Source: Planctomyces sp. (lineage in GTDB: Bacteria; Planctomycetota; Planctomycetia; Planctomycetales; Planctomycetaceae). From it: DNA of 62,928 bases. Below are positions 8,538-17,714 of the stretch, in pieces. The first letter of the stretch is position 1. Every line of letters begins with the position of its first letter. The position numbers were made by a program, and so were the translations under genes. The DNA is taken from contig JAEUIH010000025.1 in assembly GCA_016795105.1 (NCBI GenBank), positions 28,599 through 91,526 on the forward strand. Reading direction: 5' to 3'. Below the pieces are notes generated by a model, which saw nothing but the letters and a program-made list of their open reading frames with translations, was not told the origin of the DNA and ran no database searches.

Positions 8538-9701
8538 GTGCAGGAATCCAGTTCTCCGGAGGCGTCGGTCTATGAGCGGTATGCGGAAGCATCTCGCAGG
8601 GTTGAACCGGCGTTGTGTTGTCCGGTGCAGTATGTTGGGCAGTATCTGAAGGCCATTCCTCAGGAGATTATTGACAAAGACTATGGATGTGGCGATCCGA
8701 GCATCCATGTTCGGGACGGTGACACTGTACTGGATCTTGGCTCCGGGGCCGGAAAACTCTGTTATATCATGGCTCAGATCGTTGGTCCTTATGGAAGTGT
8801 GATCGGTGTTGACTGCAATGCGGAGATGCTGGCACTCGCTCGCAGTTATCAGTCTGAAGTTGCAGACCGGATCGGATATAGGAACACAGAATTTCGCTAT
8901 GGGCTGATTCAGGACCTCCGGCTGGATCTCGGACGTCTCAACGAGCATCTTTCCCGTCAGCCAGTTAACGATGCCTCAACATGGCTTTCAAATCGACATC
9001 TTGAAGAGAGGCTTCGTGCAGATCACCCGTTGATCGCAGACGATTCGGTTGATTGTGTTGTTTCCAACTGCGTACTGAATCTTGTGCGACAGCAGGATCG
9101 GCAACAGCTCTTCAGAGAGATCTTTCGTGTGCTCCGGAAGGGTGGGAGAGCCGTCATCAGCGATATCGTGAGTGATGAGACAGTCCCCGAGCATCTGCAG
9201 AAGGACGGATACCTCTGGTCCGGATGTCTTTCCGGAGCGTTTCGTGAGGATCTGTTTCTCGAGGCATTCGCTGATGCCGGATTTCATGGTATCTCAATTG
9301 AAAAACGTCAGCAGGAACCATGGCAGACAATTGAGGGAATTGAGTTCCGATCGATGACAGTGGTCGCATGGAAGGGAAAACAGGGACCATGTTTAGAACG
9401 AAATCAGGCACTCATCTATCGCGGACCGTTTCGAAGTGTGGAAGATGACGATGGGCATAAATTTGTCCGAGGTCAGAGAATCGCTGTCTGTGACAAGACC
9501 TTTCATTTACTTCAGCGCGCTCCGTATGCAGACATCTTTGTTCCTGTCGAACCACTCGAACAAATCTCTCCTGAGGATGCTCGGCCGTTTGACTGTCGAC
9601 GAAGCAAACGCCGAGATGCTCGGGAGACAAAGGGTCTGGACTATTCTGTAACTACCGAACCGCGTGCTGACTGCGGGGACTCCGGTGACCCGTGTTGCTG
9701 A
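8538..9701 (+). CDS. arsM: ArsM-like SAM-dependent arsenite methyltransferase
   Basis: 387 residues from a GTG start with AGGGAA 8 bp upstream. The SAM-binding motif is VLDLGSGAGKLCY (about 64-76). Cysteines in the positions used by ArsM enzymes to bind As(III) are present: Cys51 (YGCGDPS), Cys178 (VVSNCVLNL) and Cys230 (LWSGCLSGAF). The protein should methylate trivalent arsenic to dimethylarsenic. A roughly 100-residue C-terminal extension (about 285-387) goes beyond the methyltransferase core and contains HKFVRGQRIAVCDKTF, whose role is unknown. First gene of a tight three-gene cluster with a radical SAM enzyme and a glycosyltransferase, the arsenosugar arrangement. Confidence 0.85.
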   Translation: MQESSSPEASVYERYAEASRRVEPALCCPVQYVGQYLKAIPQEIIDKDYGCGDPSIHVRDGDTVLDLGSGAGKLCYIMAQIVGPYGSVIGVDCNAEMLALARSYQSEVADRIGYRNTEFRYGLIQDLRLDLGRLNEHLSRQPVNDASTWLSNRHLEERLRADHPLIADDSVDCVVSNCVLNLVRQQDRQQLFREIFRVLRKGGRAVISDIVSDETVPEHLQKDGYLWSGCLSGAFREDLFLEAFADAGFHGISIEKRQQEPWQTIEGIEFRSMTVVAWKGKQGPCLERNQALIYRGPFRSVEDDDGHKFVRGQRIAVCDKTFHLLQRAPYADIFVPVEPLEQISPEDARPFDCRRSKRRDARETKGLDYSVTTEPRADCGDSGDPCC

Positions 9702-9743
9702 TTAGCATGTGAAGCCCCTATTCTTCAATCGTCTGGAACGAAC

Positions 9744-10796
9744 ATGTCCATTTTGACATTGTTGCGAGAGGGTAATCCTCTGGCAAAAGCCGAACAGCAA
9801 CGCACAATTCTGGAAGGTCCATCCAGCGGAACTCCTGATCTTCCTCGGTTTGAGACGGCGCTCGAATCCGCAGGCGTTCAGCAGCTCCGACGGGGGCCTT
9901 TGACGACTCTGCAGGTCAACGTGGGAAAGCTATGTAATCAGACCTGTCGGCACTGCCATGTCGACGCCGGTCCGGATCGTCGCGAACTGATGGCGCGAGG
10001 AACCTTTGAGGAGTGTCTTCGCCTGGTGCAGGACGCAGACATCGGAACGGTCGACATTACCGGTGGTGCCCCGGAGATGAATCCGGAGTTCGAATGGTTT
10101 GTGAGTGAGCTGCGGGATTTCGGCCGTCATGTCATAGATCGATGCAATCTCACAATACTCTCAGCGCCTGGATTTCAGCACCTGCCGAAATTTCTCGCCG
10201 ATCACAATGTTGAAATTGTCGCATCACTTCCCTGCTATCTCGAATCAAACTGCGATTCTCAGCGAGGGGACGGCGTCTTTCGTAAGTCGATCGAGGCACT
10301 CCAGATTCTGAACAGACTCGGTTATGGACAACCTGATGGTGAACTTGTTCTGTCGCTGGTCTACAATCCGACAGGACCGTCATTACCACCAGATCAGCGA
10401 AAACTGGAACAGGCGTATCGGGAACAGCTGTCACAGAGATACGGTATTGAATTCACTCGGCTGTATACAATCACCAACATGCCGATCAGTCGATTCCTTG
10501 ATGACCTGCTTTCAACCGGGCGATACGAAGAGTATATGAATCGGCTTGTGAGCGCATTCAACCATGATGCGATTGACGGCCTCATGTGCAGGTCAACGCT
10601 TTCAGTTGACTGGCAGGGATATCTGTATGACTGTGACTTCAATCAGATGTTGGAACTGCCCCTGATCAGTAGTACTCGATTGCATATTCGGGATGTAACA
10701 GCCGGGGACCTGCGAGACAGAAAGATTAACACGGGACGCCACTGCTTTGGCTGCACGGCAGGCGCCGGATCCAGTTGTCAGGGCGCGCTGACTTGA
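9744..10796 (+). CDS. arsS: ArsS-like arsenosugar radical SAM enzyme
   Basis: 350 residues. The radical SAM cluster motif is CNQTCRHC (Cys64, Cys68, Cys71) followed by HVDAGP, and the C-terminus has the Cys-rich CFGCTAGAGSSCQG typical of the TIGR04167/ArsS family. In the known pathway ArsS adds a deoxyadenosyl group to dimethylarsenic, giving the precursor of arsenosugars. Some family members are selenoproteins; here the Cys-rich tail has ordinary Cys codons and a normal TGA stop. The next gene overlaps its end by 22 bp, so translation is probably coupled. Confidence 0.87.
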   Translation: MSILTLLREGNPLAKAEQQRTILEGPSSGTPDLPRFETALESAGVQQLRRGPLTTLQVNVGKLCNQTCRHCHVDAGPDRRELMARGTFEECLRLVQDADIGTVDITGGAPEMNPEFEWFVSELRDFGRHVIDRCNLTILSAPGFQHLPKFLADHNVEIVASLPCYLESNCDSQRGDGVFRKSIEALQILNRLGYGQPDGELVLSLVYNPTGPSLPPDQRKLEQAYREQLSQRYGIEFTRLYTITNMPISRFLDDLLSTGRYEEYMNRLVSAFNHDAIDGLMCRSTLSVDWQGYLYDCDFNQMLELPLISSTRLHIRDVTAGDLRDRKINTGRHCFGCTAGAGSSCQGALT

Positions 10797-12181
10797 GCGA
10801 GCTGAATCCTGACAGGAACCGTCAGAAGTGCCGAGTCATAGTCATGGCCAGATATCCTGAGCCCGGCAAATCCAAGACTCGACTGATACCCGCTCTGGGA
10901 GAAGCCGGTGCTGCGAGTCTGCATGGACGTCTGGTGAGTCAGACGCTGTCCATGCTGAATCGATTCATAGTCGACGCTGCGTGTGACATCGAAATTCGGT
11001 TCACTGGTGGTTCCGAGCAACAAATGCAGTCGATGTTCGGTGAGCCTTACTGCTATCGCCAGCAGCGCGGTGCTTTACTTGGTGATCGGATGAGTGATGC
11101 GGTTGAGATTGCATTTCAGGAGGGCTTTGATCGAGTTTTGGTGATTGGGACAGATTGTCCCGATCTGACCGAGCAACACCTGGCGGACGCATTTTCCTCG
11201 CTTGTCGAGTCTCAGGTTGTGATCGGACCGGCGAATGACGGGGGATACTATCTCATTGGTCAGAACAGTTATGAGCCGTCTCTCTTTGAGCAGATCTCCT
11301 GGGGAACGGAAGTCGTATTTGCTCAGACCATGGAAAGAGCTGCCATGCAGGGGCTCAGTGTTACGACCCTGCCGACTCTTTCGGACATCGACTATCCCGA
11401 AGATCTGATTCGGCTGAGAACAAAGACTCCGGAGTATTCGGATGCCATCGTTACTCCCGGGCACTATTGGTTGTCGGTTGTAATTCCCACATTCAATGAA
11501 GAACAGCACATCGCGAGGACACTCGGTCAATTCACTGAGTGTTCCGGAGTTGAGGTGATTGTTTCAGATGGTGGCAGCGGTGATCGAACGTGTGAGATCG
11601 CTTACGAGAAGGGTGTTCGGGTGATTCGAGGTCGGTGTGAATCCGGACGCGGGCGACAACTGAATGCCGGAGCCGCAGTTGCAGGAGGGGATGTGTTGAT
11701 GTTTTTGCATGCTGACACGAAGTTGCCGGATGACTTTTTGAAGAGCGTTCGCGAATGCATCAATTTGGGAAATCGAGCTGGCGCGTTTCGACTTGGGATA
11801 GAGTCGCAGGACTGGATGTATCGAATCATTGAGTTTGGGGCGAACCTGCGATCACGTTGGTTTCAGTTGCCATACGGCGATCAGGCCATCTTTGTTAAAG
11901 CTGACCTGTTTTACAATATGAGTGGTTTTCAGCCCTGGCCACTGATGGAGGACTATGAACTCTGCCAGCGCCTTCGCAGGTTGGGGCGAATCTGTTTGGC
12001 AGATACCAGTGTCAAAGTTTCGCCTCGGAGATGGCAGAAGCTGGGAATCCTGCGAACAACGGTGCTGAATCAGGCAATTGTTCTTGCCTACAAGTTCGGG
12101 AAATCGCCGGAGTCGTTGGCTGCGTGGTATCGGGGGACAGCGATTCAAAAGCAGCAAAGCCTCAATATTAATCAAGGTTAA
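10775..12181 (+). CDS. Fused DUF2064-glycosyltransferase 2 protein of the arsenosugar cluster
   Basis: 468 residues, two domains. Residues about 18-215 are a TIGR04282/DUF2064 nucleotidyltransferase-like domain (VMARYPEPGKSKTRL, VIGTDCPDL, GPANDGGYYLIG). Residues about 232-455 are a GT2 domain of the TIGR04283 type (LSVVIPTFNEEQHI, VSDGGSGD, LHADTKLP, MEDYELCQRLRR). These two families are usually separate neighbouring genes near arsS-like genes; here they are one polypeptide. Likely role: activating or transferring the sugar moiety in late arsenosugar assembly, which is inference from context. The start overlaps arsS by 22 bp. Confidence 0.86.
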   Translation: MSGRADLSELNPDRNRQKCRVIVMARYPEPGKSKTRLIPALGEAGAASLHGRLVSQTLSMLNRFIVDAACDIEIRFTGGSEQQMQSMFGEPYCYRQQRGALLGDRMSDAVEIAFQEGFDRVLVIGTDCPDLTEQHLADAFSSLVESQVVIGPANDGGYYLIGQNSYEPSLFEQISWGTEVVFAQTMERAAMQGLSVTTLPTLSDIDYPEDLIRLRTKTPEYSDAIVTPGHYWLSVVIPTFNEEQHIARTLGQFTECSGVEVIVSDGGSGDRTCEIAYEKGVRVIRGRCESGRGRQLNAGAAVAGGDVLMFLHADTKLPDDFLKSVRECINLGNRAGAFRLGIESQDWMYRIIEFGANLRSRWFQLPYGDQAIFVKADLFYNMSGFQPWPLMEDYELCQRLRRLGRICLADTSVKVSPRRWQKLGILRTTVLNQAIVLAYKFGKSPESLAAWYRGTAIQKQQSLNINQG

Positions 12182-12318
12182 TAAAGTGTTTGTTGATGGT
12201 TTGGGGAAAGTTCCAGTCAGAAAACCGTGAATCTGAGAAGTCAGATCACCACTTTCGAGCGGGCAGACGGTTTATCGGGATATGGAATTTCCGAAGAACT
12301 GCCGATTTCTTTTGAAAT

Positions 12319-12951
12319 GTGCGCGACATGTTTGACGAGTTGGCATCTGTAACATCAGAGGTCCAGTTTGGGATGGATAACAATGCGCACGGTCACCCGC
12401 GGTCATTGGTTCAATACCGCGACTATCTGCTGACACTGGCTCGACTGCAGCTGGGCCTGCAATGGCAGGGGAAGCTTGACGCATCGGACATCGTTCAGCA
12501 GACGATCCTTCGAGCGCACGCGGGGATGGATCAGTTTCGTGGCCAGACGGAAGCTGAGTGGCTTGGCTGGCTGCGTACGATTCTGGCGCACGTTTTGTGC
12601 AGTGTTGCGAGAGAGTTTGAAACAGCAGCTCGCGACGTAACGCGTGAGCTTTCGCTGGAGGCTGAGTTGGAGCAGTCTTCAACTCGGCTCGAAAGAATCC
12701 TGGCAGTCGATCAGTCATCTCCGAGTCATGTAGCGATGCGAACCGAAGATCTGATTCGGTTGACTCAGGCCCTGGTGCGACTTCCCGAGGACGAGCGACG
12801 GGCGGTGGAGCTTCATCATCTGAAGGGGCTGACGGTTGCGGAGGTCGCCGCAGAAATCGGGAGAACTCGCCCGGCGGCCGTTGGTCTTCTGTTTCGGGCA
12901 ATGAAGCGGCTCCGTCGAATCATGAATCAGGAAGCGGAGTCGGACGCATGA
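12319..12951 (+). CDS. ECF-type RNA polymerase sigma factor (planctomycete-expanded type)
   Basis: 210 residues from GTG 12319; ATG at 12328 or 12373 are alternatives. Region 2 is at about 35-90 (LTLARLQLGLQWQGKLDASDIVQQTILRAH), with the DASDIVQ(Q/D)T phrase of the planctomycete-expanded ECF group, also found in the sigma factor at 30678-31283. Region 4 is at about 150-200 (LVRLPEDERRAVELHHLKGLTVAEVAAEIG). The TGA overlaps the ATG of the following kinase gene. Confidence 0.92.
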   Translation: MRDMFDELASVTSEVQFGMDNNAHGHPRSLVQYRDYLLTLARLQLGLQWQGKLDASDIVQQTILRAHAGMDQFRGQTEAEWLGWLRTILAHVLCSVAREFETAARDVTRELSLEAELEQSSTRLERILAVDQSSPSHVAMRTEDLIRLTQALVRLPEDERRAVELHHLKGLTVAEVAAEIGRTRPAAVGLLFRAMKRLRRIMNQEAESDA

Positions 12952-15296
12952 CGGGAGATGCCGCAAGCGACTCCATCGACTCCCTCGACTATGCCAGGTC
13001 CCGCGACCTCTCCGAGGTTGACAGCGCTGGAGGTGTGGAAGGTATGGACGAATCTCTGAGTTCCAGTGATCGACTGAATGAAGTGTTGCTTGTGTATCTG
13101 GAGGAGTGTGAAGCCGGGCGATGTCCAGACCGAGAAGAGCTGCTCGACGCTTATCCGGATTTGCGTGACGATCTGTCGTTGTTCTTTGCGGAGCAGGATC
13201 GACTGGACGGACTGGGTGGATTCCTGAGGCGGAATGTCATTCATACTCATCCCGGGCAACTGGGCGACTTTCGATTGATCAGAGAGGTGGGTCGTGGGGG
13301 GATGGCAACGGTTTATGAGGCCGAGCAGATCTCACTCAAGCGACGCGTTGCACTGAAAACGTTACCGTTCGTGTCAGCTGTTGACCCGCGTCAGCTCCAG
13401 CGATTTCGCAATGAGGCCTCCGCTGCCGCTCATCTTCGCCACGAAAACATTGTGTCCGTATTTGCGGTCGGCTGTGAGCGCGGTGTTCATTATTTCGCGA
13501 TGCAATATGTTGATGGCCAGAGTCTTGCGGCTCTCATTGCCGAAAAACGTCGGCTGCGAGACCGCAGGAATTCAGAAACAACGATCGAGATGGGGCATGT
13601 CTCTACGGAGCCTCAGTTTTCTCACATGTCGTGGTGCGATTGGGTTGCGGAGATCGGGAAACAGGCTGCACTGGCCCTTGAGCATGCACACCATTCGGGC
13701 GTGGTTCACCGAGACATCAAGCCCGGCAATCTGATGCTGGATATCAACGGTCATTTATGGATCACTGACTTCGGACTTGCCCAGGTTGCGAGTGACCATG
13801 ACCTGACGATGAGCGGTGAGTTGCTGGGGACGCTTCGGTATGCGAGTCCTGAGCAGATGGAGGGACGAAGGGGGATTGTTGATCACAGAACCGACATCTA
13901 TTCCCTGGGAGCCACACTGTTTGAGTTGTTGACGTTGCGTCCGGCGCTCGATGGGCGAGATCGACAGGAACTACTGCAGCAGATTGCGGTTGAAGATCCA
14001 CCTCTACTGAGATCTTTAAACCCGCAGGTCGCTGAGAGTCTCGAAACGATCGTATTGAAGACTCTTCGCAAGAATCCATCTGAACGGTACATGACGGCTC
14101 AGGATCTGGCAGACGACCTGCAGCGGTTTCTTGATCGAACACCCGTGATGGCAAGACCTCCGAAGCCAACGGAACTGCTCTGGGCATGGATGCGCAGGCA
14201 TCCCAAATCGTTGCTGGCAGGCATGACAGCAATGATCTGTGTGACGTTTTTCTCCATCCTGATTGCGATTCTGGTGGGAGCGGAGCGAGAACGGACCAGA
14301 GCAGCTCAGCAGCTCGCCCAGGATGCCTATCTTGCTGAACAGAAGCGAGCTGAGGAAGCTGTTTCTCGATTGCTGCTGGCTCGCCGTGCTGTCGATGAAC
14401 TGATTGTAATCAGTGATGAAGAGCTTGCTGGCCGCCCGGAAATGTTGCTGCTGAGAAAGCGGCTTCTGCGTTCCGCTCTGACGTTCTATCAGGAGTTCCT
14501 CAGGGAACGCGAAGGCGACACAAAGACGCAGACGGAACTGCTTGAGACGGCGGAGCGAGTCGAGCGAATTCTGGCAGACCTTGAAGTCCTGCGATCGACG
14601 ACAGAAATCGCATTGCTTCGAAATCCGATTGTGCTGGATGAACTTCGGGTCTCCGACGAGCAACGATCACAGGTCCACACGATTACATCCAGAGCCTGGC
14701 GCGAATGGATGGAATCGTTCCGTGAGATCGGCATCAGCACACAGGCCCAGCGTGCTCACAACGCGCTGATCCGGGCGAAGGACGTGGAGAACGCTTTGTC
14801 GGAAACACTCACAAACCATCAGCTTGCTCGACTGCGACAACTTCGGCTTCAGTCAGAGGGTGCCACTGCATTTCGCGATCAGGATGTCGCAGAAACTCTC
14901 GGCTTGACTGCTCAGCAGCGGGAACAGATCCGGCAGATCGAAGATGATGTGGCCTTTCAGTGGGTCCGTGAATCTCGTGGTCCCCATTCTGCGAAGCCTT
15001 CTCCGGATTCCGGCGACTCAAAGAACCAGGTTAACTCGGATACTCACATCGCGGTCCGCGAACAGACCGCGGTCCCCGAACCAGATGGCATAAATCCTGA
15101 ATCTGAAGCGCCGAAACGAGAACCGACGACGGAAGAGAGAATTCAAAAGGTGCTTACGAAAGAACAGTCAGAAAAGTGGCGACAGTTAACGGGGGTAAGA
15201 GTTCGCGGTCTGAAAATTCCGTCGCGCCCCCCAAAGCGTGATCATCCTGGAAACTCGGGAGAAAAATTGCGACATCACCATCCTGATCGCATCTGA
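12948..15296 (+). CDS. Membrane-anchored Ser/Thr protein kinase
   Basis: 782 residues. The N-terminal 105 residues are acidic and include LVYLEECEAGRCPDREELLDAYPDLRDDL, a common planctomycete kinase leader. The Hanks-type domain runs about 108-395: GRGGM loop (115-119), Lys137, HRDIKPGN (Asp256), DFG (274-276) and SPEQM. One membrane helix at about 423-444 is followed by a long C-terminal coiled-coil region (about 445-780) with no recognised sensor fold. It overlaps the sigma gene by ATGA, so the pair is probably a signalling unit in which the kinase senses and the sigma factor responds. Confidence 0.92.
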   Translation: MTGDAASDSIDSLDYARSRDLSEVDSAGGVEGMDESLSSSDRLNEVLLVYLEECEAGRCPDREELLDAYPDLRDDLSLFFAEQDRLDGLGGFLRRNVIHTHPGQLGDFRLIREVGRGGMATVYEAEQISLKRRVALKTLPFVSAVDPRQLQRFRNEASAAAHLRHENIVSVFAVGCERGVHYFAMQYVDGQSLAALIAEKRRLRDRRNSETTIEMGHVSTEPQFSHMSWCDWVAEIGKQAALALEHAHHSGVVHRDIKPGNLMLDINGHLWITDFGLAQVASDHDLTMSGELLGTLRYASPEQMEGRRGIVDHRTDIYSLGATLFELLTLRPALDGRDRQELLQQIAVEDPPLLRSLNPQVAESLETIVLKTLRKNPSERYMTAQDLADDLQRFLDRTPVMARPPKPTELLWAWMRRHPKSLLAGMTAMICVTFFSILIAILVGAERERTRAAQQLAQDAYLAEQKRAEEAVSRLLLARRAVDELIVISDEELAGRPEMLLLRKRLLRSALTFYQEFLREREGDTKTQTELLETAERVERILADLEVLRSTTEIALLRNPIVLDELRVSDEQRSQVHTITSRAWREWMESFREIGISTQAQRAHNALIRAKDVENALSETLTNHQLARLRQLRLQSEGATAFRDQDVAETLGLTAQQREQIRQIEDDVAFQWVRESRGPHSAKPSPDSGDSKNQVNSDTHIAVREQTAVPEPDGINPESEAPKREPTTEERIQKVLTKEQSEKWRQLTGVRVRGLKIPSRPPKRDHPGNSGEKLRHHHPDRI

Positions 15297-15342
15297 AGGA
15301 ATAGTAAGTTCTTCCTTCCGGCGTCGATCTGAGAGTACTCGC

Positions 15343-16368
15343 ATGTCTGCCGTGCGACATGTGCTGATGAATTCTGCAATCTTCGCAGCCACAGTCGCTG
15401 TCAGCATCTATCTTCATCCGTATTCGCTTCACCACGTTGTTCACACATCCTATGAGGAGTTCGATCAGGTCCCGAATGATGATGGCGTTAACAGTTACGG
15501 CATGGCAGAACATGTGAACTTCAGATTGCCTCGTTCCGGTCTGTCGCCCCGGTCTGTAAGCGAAATTCGGAAACTCGTTTCTTCAGTAGAATCTTCTTCT
15601 CACCGTGATTCACTCATAGCAGCGAAACTCACAGAATTTGTACGCGATCAGTTAAATCAGGAAGACGCTTCACTTCCATCAGCCGCTTCACTCAATACGG
15701 AACAGCTGATGGTTCACGGTTCATCGCATTACAGTCTTTGCAGCGACTACTCACGGCTCCTGAACGAAGTACTGCAGGTGGCTGGTTTGACATCCAGAGT
15801 TCTTTGGATGGAGGGTCATGTTGCTGTTGAATATTTTGATACTTTCGAAAGCAAGTGGGTGTTTCTGGATCCGCACTTAAATTGTCGAGCACGTCTTACG
15901 GATGGAACGTCGCTTTCGATGGCGCAACTCGTTCATGCGGTTGAACGCGAGCAGCACGTGGACTGGATGCCGATCGTCCCGGAAGGTTCTTCAGGCCAGC
16001 CTGACAGTTTTGCGGGGCGAGGTTCCAATCCGGGGCAATTCGATGAAATCTGGTATCGAAATATCCTGCTCAATGGAGAATGTTACACGCTGTCGGGGGC
16101 AACCCTGGCGTCACAGGGACGCTGGCACCAACTTGTTTCGTTTCATTCCCTGCCGCAGGTTGTGCTGCTGAAGACACCATTCGATACTTCAGGAAGTCAG
16201 CTCGATGCTCCACTCCGCGTCCGTTCCGTGATCCTGCTCTATCTGGTGCTGATGATCTGCTTCTATGCGGGTCGAATCCCACACCCGTTTTCAGCCTTTC
16301 GCTCTGCGTTCATAAACCGTCGACTGGCTGGAACTGCTCGTACTCCAGGGCGGGCTTCTGTTCCCTGA
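15343..16368 (+). CDS. Membrane-attached transglutaminase-like protein
   Basis: 341 residues from ATG 15343; a longer frame from 15238 overlaps the kinase gene and has no better start. An N-terminal hydrophobic segment (VLMNSAIFAATVAVSIYL) and a second near residue 300 (SVILLYLVLMICFYAG) flank the catalytic region. Cys in HYSLCSDYSRLL, His in MEGHVAVEYF and Asp in WVFLDPHLN form a transglutaminase-core triad as in microbial protease-like members. It lies 46 bp after the kinase gene, so it may be co-transcribed. Substrate unknown. Confidence 0.75.
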   Translation: MSAVRHVLMNSAIFAATVAVSIYLHPYSLHHVVHTSYEEFDQVPNDDGVNSYGMAEHVNFRLPRSGLSPRSVSEIRKLVSSVESSSHRDSLIAAKLTEFVRDQLNQEDASLPSAASLNTEQLMVHGSSHYSLCSDYSRLLNEVLQVAGLTSRVLWMEGHVAVEYFDTFESKWVFLDPHLNCRARLTDGTSLSMAQLVHAVEREQHVDWMPIVPEGSSGQPDSFAGRGSNPGQFDEIWYRNILLNGECYTLSGATLASQGRWHQLVSFHSLPQVVLLKTPFDTSGSQLDAPLRVRSVILLYLVLMICFYAGRIPHPFSAFRSAFINRRLAGTARTPGRASVP

Positions 16369-16396
16369 CCGGTCGTCGCACGCGCAGAGCGAAAGG
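16305..16396. repeat. Inverted repeat at the end of the transglutaminase-like gene
   Basis: GCCTTTCGCTCTGCG near 16303-16317 is repeated in inverted form near 16383-16397 (CGCAGAGCGAAAGGC), with the stop codon at 16366-16368 between them. It may form a long-range hairpin between convergent genes. Confidence 0.5.
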
Positions 16397-16447
16397 CGGT
16401 GTTCACTGACGAAAAATGGGCCACCACCGCAGGAGCAACTGCACGTT

Positions 16448-17644
16448 TTACATGCGGCCTTTCAGCATTCCATGCCAATACAGCTGTGGCAGCAGGTAGC
16501 GTTTCACAAGCCACATCGACCAGCGTTCCTTTGACTGATCAATCGGAAACGTCTCCTGCGGATTCTTCTCATAGTCAAACTCCGCCATCACGAGTCGACC
16601 ATAGCCCGTTACCAGCGGACAAGACGTATAACCATCGTACTTCGCGGTCATTGGGGTTCCCGTCAGGGCAGCTCGAAGGTTAGCGACCAGTACTGGTGCC
16701 TGTTTTCGAATCGCAGCACCCGTCTTGGATGTGGGCAGTCCGGCACAGTCGCCAAGTGAGAAAATGTTTGACCACAGTCGATGCTGCAGGCTGTTTCGGT
16801 CGACATCGACCCAGCCGTCCTTGTCCGCAAGTGGACTACCTGCAAGAAATGAAGGAGGCCCCATCGGTGGCGTTACGTGCAGCATGTCGTATCGTCGAGT
16901 CACAACTTCGCCGCTGTCGAGTTTCCTGAACACGGCTTCTCTTCGATCGCCATGAATCTCGATCAACTCTTCTCGAAAGCACGTTCGGATGCTTCGGCGT
17001 CGAATCACGTCTTCCAGAGTCTTCCGGTAACGGTCGACCTGAAAGATGTTCGGCAGAGGTGACGAAAACAGGACGGTCGACTGATCACGTACCCCGTTTC
17101 GCCGAAACGTATCATCTGCCATGTACATGATTTTCTGGGGAGCACCCCCGCATTTCACAGCACCCGATGGCATCGTAAAAATGGCAGTACCGCCCTGGAA
17201 GTTTCGAATCTCCTTCCATGTCGATTCCACCGTGTCATACGAATAATTGCTGCAGACGCCGTTCTTTCCTACCGATTCCCGCAGGCCGGGTATTCGGTCC
17301 CAGTTGATCTGGAGCCCGGCGGCAACAATCAGCCAGTTGTAGCGGATTCGGGTGCCCTGACGCGTTCGAATTTCATTCTCAGATGGGATCAATTCGTCAA
17401 CGGCATCCCTGATCCAGAGGGCTCCCCTTGGAATGACACTTCGCATCGGACGCCCGGTGACTTCGCGAGGAACAACGCCTCCACCGACCAGCGTCCACAG
17501 TGGCTGATAAAAGTGAGTCTCCGCGGGCTCGATAATCGCCACATCCTGCACCTTGGCGCGCCCTTTCAGCAATCTTGCCGCGACAGAAATCCCTGCCGTT
17601 CCGCCACCAATAATCACTACGTTGTGATGGTCTACGCCTGACAT
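16448..17644 (-). CDS. sqr: Sulfide:quinone oxidoreductase (SQOR-like, type II)
   Basis: 398 residues from ATG 17644 (GGAGA 8 bp upstream); the longer frame to 17722 would begin at the -10 promoter region. FAD-binding GGGTAG is in VVIIGGGTAGISVAARLL near the N-terminus. Two Cys match those of mitochondrial-type SQOR: Cys165 in VKCGGAPQK and Cys300 in SLGDCAGLPTSKT. It should oxidise sulfide at the membrane and pass electrons to quinone. Its promoter carries a palindromic operator (separate entry). Monocistronic, convergent with the gene to the left. Confidence 0.87.
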   Translation of the reverse strand: MSGVDHHNVVIIGGGTAGISVAARLLKGRAKVQDVAIIEPAETHFYQPLWTLVGGGVVPREVTGRPMRSVIPRGALWIRDAVDELIPSENEIRTRQGTRIRYNWLIVAAGLQINWDRIPGLRESVGKNGVCSNYSYDTVESTWKEIRNFQGGTAIFTMPSGAVKCGGAPQKIMYMADDTFRRNGVRDQSTVLFSSPLPNIFQVDRYRKTLEDVIRRRSIRTCFREELIEIHGDRREAVFRKLDSGEVVTRRYDMLHVTPPMGPPSFLAGSPLADKDGWVDVDRNSLQHRLWSNIFSLGDCAGLPTSKTGAAIRKQAPVLVANLRAALTGTPMTAKYDGYTSCPLVTGYGRLVMAEFDYEKNPQETFPIDQSKERWSMWLVKRYLLPQLYWHGMLKGRM

Positions 17645-17714
17645 CTGTTTCGTCTCCGTGTTATGTCCTGAATACTCGGGTCCCCCCCCCAAATTGATGA
17701 CTTCTCCCGTCATC

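Noticed and set aside
10740-10796. Possible selenocysteine in the ArsS-like protein
   Set aside because: The Cys-rich end uses ordinary Cys codons and the TGA is at the normal stop; the following sequence in that frame has a second stop soon after.
16700-16720. TTTCGAATCGCAGC resembling a tRNA T-arm
   Set aside because: It is inside the sqr coding sequence and no acceptor or anticodon arms can be drawn around it.
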